Assembly (NCBI GenBank): GCA_002296525.1
Contig: DBIA01000008.1
Span: forward strand, 105,540-113,767
Length of the DNA stretch: 8,228 nt
Direction of reading: 5' to 3'
DNA from: Candidatus Neomicrothrix sp. UBA814
GTDB taxonomy: Bacteria; Actinomycetota; Acidimicrobiia; Acidimicrobiales; Poriferisodalaceae
Of the stretch, positions 1 to 6,071 are shown one piece after another (within the stretch, counting starts at the first letter, position 1; every line of letters starts with the position of its first letter). The position numbers were made by a program, and so were the translations under genes. The notes beneath the pieces were generated by a model, which worked only from the letters and a program-made list of their open reading frames with translations, had not been told where the DNA came from and made no database searches.

Positions 1-29
1 ATACGAGAAACTTTTAATCTGTCGATCAT
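1..29 (-). CDS. 5' end of an unidentified gene, cut by the window edge
   Basis: Reading the minus strand, an ATG at 29-27 opens a frame with no stop to the window edge, giving MIDRLKVSR. A strong Shine-Dalgarno match (AGGAGA, 35-40) lies 5 bases upstream, which is the main reason to believe in the start. It lies 48 bases after the stop of the four-helix membrane protein on the same strand, so it may be the next gene of the queG/pimB-like operon. Nine residues are too few to identify a family, and no function is proposed. Confidence 0.55.
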
Positions 30-34
30 TTATT

Positions 35-40
35 TCTCCT
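35..40 (-). promoter_or_regulatory. Ribosome binding site of the edge gene
   Basis: AGGAGA on the minus strand with an AATAA spacer before ATG. It is one of the best Shine-Dalgarno matches in the window and is the reason for calling a gene start at position 29. Confidence 0.6.
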
Positions 41-77
41 ATCAAGTGACCTAATTCATTCTGCCATGCGATGAGCC

Positions 78-533
78 TCAGGAGGGACCGCTACCTCTAG
101 CTGTGAATGATCCGTGCCGAGCGGACCAAAGTGCCGCTGACCCGAAGAGCACCGTTGGCGCCAGAACAGCAAATGCTATTTCGGTGTAAGGCCTCAAACC
201 TGCCGCAGTGAGGCTCGTTGCCAATTGGAATACCAAGCACCATAGAAAGAGTCTCTGAATTTTTCTAGGAGCCGTTTCATGAAGCAAGAACAAACCCGAG
301 ACGGTGACCTCTTCAAGACGGCTGCGTCGCAACCCTCCTAATAGCGCGAGCAATAGAAAAAGTAGACCTAAGCCAAACATGACGATCGATAGAACCGCCA
401 CCACCAATCCGAAGGTATCGGGTGCGAGCACCCCGGCGACTGCGAGCACTAGCAGAGCAAAAGTTGATTGCCACGCAATTCGCACAAGGAAAGTACCCTC
501 TCCCGGTTGTTCTTCGGAATACATCTCATTCAT
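78..533 (-). CDS. Small four-helix membrane protein, function unknown
   Basis: The product has 151 residues. Four hydrophobic segments are visible at about residues 17-37, 42-66, 93-113 and 117-137. The loop at about 68-92 carries GGLRRSRLEE and APRKIQR, whose positive charge suggests that it faces the cytoplasm, with both termini also inside. No signal peptide, metal motif or catalytic signature was seen. The ATG at 533-531 overlaps the TGA of the glycosyltransferase gene by 4 bases (ATGA), and no Shine-Dalgarno is evident, so translation probably depends on coupling to that gene. The context suggests an accessory role around envelope lipid glycosylation, but that rests only on position. I do not recognise the family. 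Confidence 0.8.
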   Translation of the reverse strand: MNEMYSEEQPGEGTFLVRIAWQSTFALLVLAVAGVLAPDTFGLVVAVLSIVMFGLGLLFLLLALLGGLRRSRLEEVTVSGLFLLHETAPRKIQRLFLWCLVFQLATSLTAAGLRPYTEIAFAVLAPTVLFGSAALWSARHGSFTARGSGPS

Positions 534-1645
534 GACAATGCTGCTCGTAGTTGCTCGGCCAATATGTCATAGGAGAGCGAACTCTCAACTCGCTCTCGGC
601 TGCGTTGACTCATCTCGGAGCGACGCGAAGGTGACGCGAGAATCGAGTGGATAGCGTCGGCGATAGCCCCTGACTCTTTCGGGTCGTTGATGACGTAGCC
701 AGTGACTCCATCTACGACGGCTTCATGAGAGCCTCCCGATAGTCCAGCCACTTGAGGCACCCCTGATGCTGCTGCTTCTAAAAAAACGATGCCGAAACCT
801 TCCTGTTCCAACCCGGCCCAGCGGCTTCGGCAGGGCATGACGAAGACATCCGCGACTCCGTAAATGAACGGCAATTCTGATTCTTCTATTCGGCCTAAAA
901 ATCGGACTGGCAAATCAGCTTTGTTCGCTATCCGTTCGAGACGCGATTCGTCCCTACCGGTACCGCCAATGACCAGCTGTATGTCGGGGAACTCGCTGCG
1001 AAGAGCCGCTACGGCGGCAATAGTTCGGTCGAAGCCTTTGCGGGGCACAAGACGACTAAGCCCCACGATGACCGGACCGTCGCCAAGACCCAATCTTTCT
1101 CGGTGCTGCCCTATGACGGCAGCAGAACTCAAGGGCGCGAATCGGCATCCATCTACTCCCGGAGGTATCACTACGGTCTCAATCGGCTTACCTGCTGCAC
1201 GTAGAGCTTCTGCAGCTGGGTACCCTCCAGCTGAAATGACGAACTCTGCGCCCAAAAGAACTCGGCGAAGAAGGTGCTTTGCTACCGGGAGCCGTCCAGG
1301 TAGCGCCACTTCGGCTCCGTGGGCAATAACTGCATAGGGGATACCTAAGGAAGGCGCCAAGTGTCCTAATGGCAGAGCAGGATCAAGGATTACGAGTTCT
1401 GCGTCCACTTGATGAGCAAGGCTTCTTATGTCGACGGCGAGGGACCTAGTTGGTAGAAATACTTTCCGTTTGTCACGGACTATGGAGTGTCCTTGTCCGA
1501 CATCAAACGCTCTTGCGTCAACGTGGCCCGGAGTAAAGACGGTTACTTTCTCGTTCGGTAGACGTTTCCATAGTTCCCAAAGGTAATTTTGGATCCCTCC
1601 GACTTTGGGTGGGTAGTCGTTGGTTACCAGGAGGTGTCGTTTCAT
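530..1645 (-). CDS. pimB: GT4 glycosyltransferase, PimB'-like mannosyltransferase
   Basis: This 371-residue GT-B fold enzyme resembles actinobacterial PimB', which adds the second mannose from GDP-mannose to phosphatidylinositol monomannoside at the inner face of the membrane. The N-terminal domain has TNDYPPKVGGIQ (residues 8-19, nucleotide-sugar loop), AHG with His109, and PPGVD (161-165). The C-terminal domain has the donor site GLSRLVPRKG (195-204, Arg198 and Lys203) and the E-x7-E motif (Glu282, Glu290) in EGFGIVFLE. All expected catalytic residues are present. An in-frame ATG lies 30 bases upstream (1675), but the ATG at 1645 forms an ATGA overlap with the queG stop and starts right at the family's MKRHLLVTNDYPP, so it is preferred. 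It lies in the queG operon. PimB' is the closest family I recall, but the exact acceptor could differ, as related enzymes act on other lipids. Confidence 0.88.
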   Translation of the reverse strand: MKRHLLVTNDYPPKVGGIQNYLWELWKRLPNEKVTVFTPGHVDARAFDVGQGHSIVRDKRKVFLPTRSLAVDIRSLAHQVDAELVILDPALPLGHLAPSLGIPYAVIAHGAEVALPGRLPVAKHLLRRVLLGAEFVISAGGYPAAEALRAAGKPIETVVIPPGVDGCRFAPLSSAAVIGQHRERLGLGDGPVIVGLSRLVPRKGFDRTIAAVAALRSEFPDIQLVIGGTGRDESRLERIANKADLPVRFLGRIEESELPFIYGVADVFVMPCRSRWAGLEQEGFGIVFLEAAASGVPQVAGLSGGSHEAVVDGVTGYVINDPKESGAIADAIHSILASPSRRSEMSQRSRERVESSLSYDILAEQLRAALS

Positions 1646-2796
1646 CCGACGTCGCCGTCCATGGACATACCCCACTCTTGCAATTCAGCAAAGACTATTC
1701 CTTCCGGGTCATCGCGGAGCAGCGAGGTCCGGTGTTGTTCGGCCACGAGGTGCTTCTTATCCAGGCGAAGGGCAGCCCAAACTGCGTGACTTCTGACCAA
1801 AGCTTCATCCGAGTTCAGGCATTTGCTGAGAACTCGATCAATTGCTGGATCATCGCGGTTTCCGCTATTGCCCAGGACCACTAAAGCGTTTCGGCGCAAA
1901 TAGGAGGGTTGGCGTCGTGGGATGTACCAATGACCGAACTTTTCCATTAGTTCTTCATCGGGGCTATCAAGAAGCTTCACGATGTCGACATGTGACTCAG
2001 CACCCGGAGAGGCTTGAGAGACATCTAGCGCGCTGTCGTTGATGGGACATAACACTTGACAATCATCGCATCCATACAGGCGATCACCTAAGGCCACGCG
2101 GTATGCACGTGGGAAAATTCCCTTTGCTTGGAGGAGCCAGGCCAAACACTTATTGGCGTCAAGCACTCCGAATTCATCAAGGGCCCCCGTGGGGCAGTCT
2201 TCGCTGCATCGGCGACAACTTCCGCAGCCATCATCGACACGGTGAGATTCTGATTTGATTGGCATATCGGTCACCACTGAGCCGATGACTGTCCACGAAC
2301 CGAGTTCAGGATGGAGAAGCATGGTGTTGCGCCCCAACCATCCCAATCCAGCCTGAGTAGCAACCGCGCGATCGGCAAGCCGATTATCGTCCATCACTAT
2401 CTCGGTTCGCGCCCCTAACAGCGTCAGATGTTCGGCTATGGCTTCTAGCCCTTTTCGCAGTGATCCATATTCTTCCGAACGGACATATGCAGCGACTGTT
2501 CCCTTCGGTGTTTTCTGATTCGGTTCCAAGGTTTCGTTGAGGGGAGCGGCGGGGGGCGCGTATCGACGTAGAGCCACGACAACGCTCTGCGCCCCCTCAA
2601 ATAAGAGCGACGGATCCGTGGCTCGTTCGGGGTTACCGAAAGTAAATGTCATTCCTGCATGCAGACCCCGGGCTTTACGCTCTTCGATCGCTTGGCGCGC
2701 CTCGAGAATTGGTTCGGTGCCAGTTACAGCTACATCGTCTAAGCCAGCCCTGAGGCCAATCTGTTTCAGATCTTCGAGATTAAGAACTCTGACCAC
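1642..2796 (-). CDS. queG: Epoxyqueuosine reductase QueG
   Basis: A cytoplasmic, cobalamin-dependent iron-sulfur enzyme that reduces epoxyqueuosine to queuosine at tRNA position 34, the last step of queuosine synthesis. The 384 residues match the family's usual length. The catalytic domain holds DDNRLADRA (136-144; Asp136 lies where the proton-donor Asp of the DTGP motif sits) followed by AGLGWLGRN (149-157). Two [4Fe-4S] sites are complete: C191-x2-C194-x2-C197-x3-C201-P, with Cys217 and Y-G-C243-x2-C246-x3-C250-P. The C-terminal region (about 298-345) carries HEAT-like helices (SYLRRNALVVLGN, EALVRSHAVWAAL). The start is a GTG at 2796-2794 with a poor Shine-Dalgarno. It follows the small Cys4 gene by 66 bases and overlaps the glycosyltransferase by 4. 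No other queuosine gene is visible in the window. Confidence 0.95.
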   Translation of the reverse strand: MVRVLNLEDLKQIGLRAGLDDVAVTGTEPILEARQAIEERKARGLHAGMTFTFGNPERATDPSLLFEGAQSVVVALRRYAPPAAPLNETLEPNQKTPKGTVAAYVRSEEYGSLRKGLEAIAEHLTLLGARTEIVMDDNRLADRAVATQAGLGWLGRNTMLLHPELGSWTVIGSVVTDMPIKSESHRVDDGCGSCRRCSEDCPTGALDEFGVLDANKCLAWLLQAKGIFPRAYRVALGDRLYGCDDCQVLCPINDSALDVSQASPGAESHVDIVKLLDSPDEELMEKFGHWYIPRRQPSYLRRNALVVLGNSGNRDDPAIDRVLSKCLNSDEALVRSHAVWAALRLDKKHLVAEQHRTSLLRDDPEGIVFAELQEWGMSMDGDVG

Positions 2797-2862
2797 AACA
2801 CATCCAACTTCTTCGCCAGCTCGCTCGCCAGCACTCGAGGGCCAGAGCCACTTCTATAAAAG

Positions 2863-3120
2863 TTACCGGCCCGAACTCGATTCAGCGGAACTCCGTAACT
2901 TCAATTCCGGCACTAGTCCGCCCTGACTCAAAGCTCGCAGTGCTCTAATATCTGCTAACTCGATAACTACTGAGTTGCGATCCGACCGACACAAATAGGT
3001 AACTATGCAGTCGTGACAAGTTTCGCTTCCCTGGTGCTCGCAGTAGTCACAATCAATGTGGAGCGATCGTTCTTCAACGAGGGGCTTATGTCTGTCGCCA
3101 TTTGATCTGATATTCGACAC
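2863..3120 (-). CDS. Small Cys4 (zinc-ribbon-like) protein, function unknown
   Basis: An 85-residue protein starting at a GTG (3120-3118) that sits 9 bases after a perfect AGGAGG. The frame runs open further upstream into the kinase region, but that part does not look coding and the ribosome site fixes the start. The core has C24-x2-C27-x7-C35-x2-C38 with nearby His21, His29 and His36, which suggests a bound zinc. It is followed by the hydrophobic strand CIVTYL, an acidic/hydrophobic stretch (VVIELADIRALRAL, 51-64) and the segment QGGLVPELKL (66-75). I recall similar uncharacterised small proteins in actinobacteria (a paired-cysteine motif, then a helix ending in GLVP), but no function for them. 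It heads the queG operon. A regulatory or metal-binding adaptor role is only a guess. Confidence 0.78.
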   Translation of the reverse strand: MSNIRSNGDRHKPLVEERSLHIDCDYCEHQGSETCHDCIVTYLCRSDRNSVVIELADIRALRALSQGGLVPELKLRSSAESSSGR

Positions 3121-3129
3121 TTTCTGCGT

Positions 3130-3135
3130 CCTCCT
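3130..3135 (-). promoter_or_regulatory. Ribosome binding site setting the Cys4 protein start
   Basis: A perfect AGGAGG on the minus strand, 9 bases before the GTG at 3120. An in-frame ATG at 3138 overlaps this site and has no Shine-Dalgarno of its own, so initiation at the GTG is favoured. Confidence 0.75.
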
Positions 3136-3223
3136 CATTACCGACCAATCAAGGTAGAAAAGAGGTGGGACAACGGCCGCGCTATGACGATTTCGGGCAA
3201 TCTGTCCAGGTACTCTCTTGTTT

Positions 3224-3228
3224 GGGAG
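3224..3228 (+). promoter_or_regulatory. Ribosome binding site setting the kinase start
   Basis: GGGAG, 6 bases before the ATG at 3235. The earlier in-frame ATG at 3184 lacks any purine-rich site, so 3235 is preferred. Confidence 0.6.
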
Positions 3229-3234
3229 ACGAGA

Positions 3235-4113
3235 ATGTTCGCCGAAGAAGCAGACATTTGGGTAGGTCGCCAGTACGGCCCCTATAGCATCACGGAGCTT
3301 CTGGGTCGCGGAACCGTTGCCCATGTGTACAAGGCAACACTGCGCGACGGGAGTGAGGTTGCACTCAAGGTGCTCACACCATTTGCCGAAGCTCGACAGG
3401 AAATTCGTTCGCTGTTTGAGCAAGAGTTCGAATTGATGGGGCGGGTGGATCATCCCAACGTTCTTAAAGCCACGCATGCTGGCGTGATCGCTGGGACTCA
3501 CTATATGGAGATTGAACTCATAGTCGGAGAAACGCTCTGGGAAAGCGTGCAGGCCAATGAAAAGATTGAACTTGCCGAGTCAGTAGCAATCGTTCAACAG
3601 ATGTGTTCAGCCCTTGACCATATCCATCAGCAAGAAATTGTGCACCGAGACGTGAAGCCGTCGAACATCATGTTGGACCATCTCGGCGAACGCGCTGTTC
3701 TTTTCGATTTCGGTCTAGCGCACAATCTCAGTGGGCCACCACCACCTGAAGGTCGGGTCTTTGGTTCCCCAATGTTTCTTGCACCTGAACAAGCGCTCGG
3801 CCATCACGTTGATGGAAGAACAGATCTGTACAGCTTGGGAGTTACCTTGTATCGACTGATCGTGGGCAGCGCTCCCTTCTACGGCGAACGAAACGAACTG
3901 TTGCACGCACACGTGAATATGTCGCCACCTGATCCTCGCGGGGCTGGTGTTGCGAATGATTTGACGGAAATCATTCTCCGGTCAATGGCTAAGGATCCAG
4001 CCGACCGTTTCCAAAGCGGCGCCGACTTCGCCGCTGCGTTAGCGACGGTGCAAGTAACTCAGGCTCCCCCTCGGAAGCGAGGTCTTCTCAGCAGAATTGC
4101 TGGTCGCTCATAA
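3235..4113 (+). CDS. Soluble Hanks-type Ser/Thr protein kinase
   Basis: A 292-residue eukaryotic-like kinase that transfers phosphate from ATP to Ser/Thr of unknown targets. The catalytic core is complete: glycine-rich loop GRGTVAHVYKA (24-34), ATP lysine Lys45 in VALKV, probable helix-C Glu64 (EQEFELM), HPNV (73-76), catalytic loop HRDVKPSN (137-144, Asp139), DFG (158-160), APE (183-185) and DLYSLGV (197-203). The glycine loop has Thr-Val where Gly or Ser-Phe is usual, which other active kinases also show. After the kinase fold only a short basic tail (PPRKRGLLSRIAGRS) remains: there is no membrane helix and no PASTA or other sensor domain, so it is probably cytoplasmic and not a PknB-type wall sensor. 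The ATG at 3235 is chosen over 3184 by its ribosome site. It precedes the exonuclease/UvrC-like gene by 25 bases, so the two are probably co-transcribed. Confidence 0.92.
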   Translation: MFAEEADIWVGRQYGPYSITELLGRGTVAHVYKATLRDGSEVALKVLTPFAEARQEIRSLFEQEFELMGRVDHPNVLKATHAGVIAGTHYMEIELIVGETLWESVQANEKIELAESVAIVQQMCSALDHIHQQEIVHRDVKPSNIMLDHLGERAVLFDFGLAHNLSGPPPPEGRVFGSPMFLAPEQALGHHVDGRTDLYSLGVTLYRLIVGSAPFYGERNELLHAHVNMSPPDPRGAGVANDLTEIILRSMAKDPADRFQSGADFAAALATVQVTQAPPRKRGLLSRIAGRS

Positions 4114-4138
4114 GTACTGAGAAGAGTCGCCATTCGCA

Positions 4139-5809
4139 TTGGTCGAACATTTGTTCGCTATATTCGCGTGGGTGTTTCAGCAATCACTTGACGATCTAGG
4201 AACGCCTCTCCATGAGGCGACTTTCTGCGTACTTGACCTGGAAACCACTGGAGGGCGGCGCGACAGCGACATGATTACAGAAATTGGCGCTGTCAAATAT
4301 CGCGGAGGAGAGCAACTCGGAGTATTCCAAACCCTCATAGACCCAGGTACGGCTATTCCCCCAGAAATCACGGTCTTGACTGGCATTACATCTGCAATGG
4401 TTTCCAGAGCACCAAAAATCGAGCAAGTCTTGCCTACTTTGCTCGAATTTCTGGGCGGTGCTGTGATCGTTGGACACAACGTTGGCTTTGATCTTGCGTT
4501 TCTCAATAGCGCCTTGAAGCGTTCCGGACGGAACGCTTGGAACGGAGCAAAGGTCGATACCCTCGCATTAGCTAGGCGCTTAGTCCGTGATGAAGTTCCA
4601 AACCACAAGCTTTCGACCTTGTCGAAATACTTACGCTTAGCAAATCAACCAAACCACCGTGCTTTAGACGACGCTAAGGCAACAGCGGACCTTCTCCATC
4701 ATCTAATCGAGCGGGCATCTGCTTTAGGAGTTTTAGGGTTAGACGATTTACAGCAACTCCCAAAGATGCAGCGCCACCCACAGGCAGTGAAACTTCGACT
4801 CACCGAGAACCTGCCGCGATCAGCAGGCGTTTACCGTTTCGTCGACCGAAGAGGTGAGGTCTTGTATGTCGGCAAAGCAACAAATTTGCGGGCACGAGTG
4901 CGATCCTATTTCTCCACTGATCGCCGACGGAAAGTGGATCAGTTACTCCGAGAGACTCAACACATAGAGCACACAGTGTGCGCAGGGCCATTAGAAGCCG
5001 AAGTTCTCGAGCTACGACTTATCCAAAAGCTCCGACCAAGATTTAATCGGCGTTCCAAAAACTGGTCGAAGTATTCTTATGTGAAGCTCACGTTGCACGA
5101 CCGTTTCCCTCGGTTGTCAATCGTTCGAGAATCAAAGGACGATGGATGTTTCTACCTCGGTCCTATTGCTTCTCAACGGGTCGCAAGGGACATAGTGGAT
5201 GCAATAGAAACGGTCCTGCCGCTTCGCCGCTGCACACAAAGAGTGCCGCTAGAACCCAGAGGGGAGCGATGCGTTGCTGCACAGCTAGGAGCCAGCCTTT
5301 GTCCATGTTCAGGTGAAATAGACGAGACCACCTACGCAGAGATCGTTCGTTCCGCGTTAGCGGCGTTGAGCGACCATCCAGAGCACTTGCTTGGGCCATT
5401 GCGCGAGCGAATGCTTGACCTCTCTCGCCAGCAACGTTTCGAAGAAGCAGCGGACGTACGCCGCCGCGCTTCTGCTCTATCTGCAGCGTTGCGACGTCGC
5501 CGCCAAATAGATGTTCTTCGTAACGCAGGCCGCGTGGTCGTCAACGTAGCTGGACAAGGATGCACGATCCTTCATCAAGGCCGCTTGCTCGACGAGGGGA
5601 ACCCATCGACTGCACTTCCACTAGACCAGGCATCAAGTGTCGCCGGTAAAGAAGAGATCGATGAACTGTGGTGTGTAGCCAGCTGGCTCGAAAGCGAAGC
5701 ACACACCTTGCAACTGGTTCACTGCGACCGCCCTCTAGCGTCCCCATATCCCAATTTGGACAATTTCCACTCTCGCAAAGGGCTGGCCATGGAAAGTAGG
5801 AGGGGTTAG
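4139..5809 (+). CDS. DEDDh exonuclease fused to a UvrC/Cho-like GIY-YIG nuclease region
   Basis: The protein has up to 556 residues and resembles M. tuberculosis Rv2191. The N-terminal DnaQ-like 3'-5' exonuclease has motif I D33-x-E35 (LDLETTG), motif II GHNVGFD (Asp118) and motif III H173-x4-D178, so it is the complete DEDDh type. A GIY-YIG domain follows: GVY (230-232), YVG (243-245), Arg253, a conserved Glu in EAEVLELRL (287-294) and Asn303 in RPRFN. Next come a cysteine group (C365, C378, C388, C390) and a UVR-like helical pair (about 419-450, RFEEAADVRRRA). A role in DNA repair or turnover, making incisions as UvrC/Cho does and degrading 3' ends, is inferred. The TTG at 4139 gives the longest form, with a distant GAGAAGAG. 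A GTG at 4172 (starting FQQSLDDLGTPL) fits the family start well, and neither has a good ribosome site. It converges with the 87-residue gene, overlapping by 4 bases. Confidence 0.9.
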   Translation: MVEHLFAIFAWVFQQSLDDLGTPLHEATFCVLDLETTGGRRDSDMITEIGAVKYRGGEQLGVFQTLIDPGTAIPPEITVLTGITSAMVSRAPKIEQVLPTLLEFLGGAVIVGHNVGFDLAFLNSALKRSGRNAWNGAKVDTLALARRLVRDEVPNHKLSTLSKYLRLANQPNHRALDDAKATADLLHHLIERASALGVLGLDDLQQLPKMQRHPQAVKLRLTENLPRSAGVYRFVDRRGEVLYVGKATNLRARVRSYFSTDRRRKVDQLLRETQHIEHTVCAGPLEAEVLELRLIQKLRPRFNRRSKNWSKYSYVKLTLHDRFPRLSIVRESKDDGCFYLGPIASQRVARDIVDAIETVLPLRRCTQRVPLEPRGERCVAAQLGASLCPCSGEIDETTYAEIVRSALAALSDHPEHLLGPLRERMLDLSRQQRFEEAADVRRRASALSAALRRRRQIDVLRNAGRVVVNVAGQGCTILHQGRLLDEGNPSTALPLDQASSVAGKEEIDELWCVASWLESEAHTLQLVHCDRPLASPYPNLDNFHSRKGLAMESRRG

Positions 5810-6069
5810 TCGCTTTGCTGACGTCTGCCTAGAAACTTAACCCCGTGGCCGTACCGCTCGACGAGTTCCAACTGGTCCACTTCATAAACCATTGTCCATC
5901 GGCGGTCACTGTCATCGAATTTGACGGCTGCCATAACGAAACGGTTTCCGGGTTGGACCGCCACTACGCTCCCTTGCTGACCAATTAGGTGTCGGCGGCT
6001 CTCATCAGAAGTGTCCACAAGACGGACAGTATCTCCTACCCCATAAGGAAGAGCCTGACCAATAACCAT
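5806..6069 (-). CDS. 87-residue protein with an SH3/KOW-like barrel, function unknown
   Basis: The short basic-acidic protein has alternating hydrophobic stretches typical of a small beta barrel: VGDTVRLVDT (about 11-20), GQQGSVVAVQPGN (30-42), VMAAVKFDDSD (45-55), WTMVYEVDQLELV (58-70). The pattern 'VGD.VRLVD...L.GQQGSVV' followed by a strand ending in a VDQLELV-type segment is like KOW/SH3-like domains of many small actinobacterial proteins of unknown function; I recall DUF4314 as similar but cannot confirm it. There are no cysteines, membrane segments or catalytic motif. The ATG follows the trpD stop by 2 bases (TGACCATG), implying coupled translation, so it is the last gene of the whiB-trpD block. 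Its end overlaps the convergent exonuclease stop by 4 bases. Confidence 0.75.
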   Translation of the reverse strand: MVIGQALPYGVGDTVRLVDTSDESRRHLIGQQGSVVAVQPGNRFVMAAVKFDDSDRRWTMVYEVDQLELVERYGHGVKFLGRRQQSD

Positions 6070-6071
6070 GG

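Larger units (their letters stand above)
3121..3234. promoter_or_regulatory. Divergent intergenic region between the Cys4/queG operon and the kinase
   Basis: This is the 114-base space between the divergent starts at 3120 (minus) and 3235 (plus), so promoters for both operons should lie here or just inside the genes. On the plus strand, TACTCT at 3211-3216 fits an actinobacterial TANNNT -10 box and would give a short leader that still contains the kinase ribosome site. No convincing -35 element pairs with it, and no clear minus-strand promoter, inverted repeat or operator was found. Confidence 0.35.

Noticed and set aside
304..1337. Plus-strand open frames opposite the membrane protein and glycosyltransferase genes
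   Set aside because: They are rich in Arg/Ser/Pro, as expected for antisense reading of coding DNA, and carry no recognisable motif.
3139..3501. Upstream extension of the Cys4 protein frame on the minus strand, overlapping the kinase gene
   Set aside because: It lies opposite the kinase N-terminal domain with its conserved glycine loop and has no family-like features. The AGGAGG and GTG at 3120 give a better start.
4177..4608. Minus-strand open frames inside the exonuclease gene
   Set aside because: The plus strand carries complete DEDDh motifs across this stretch, so the antisense frames are shadows.
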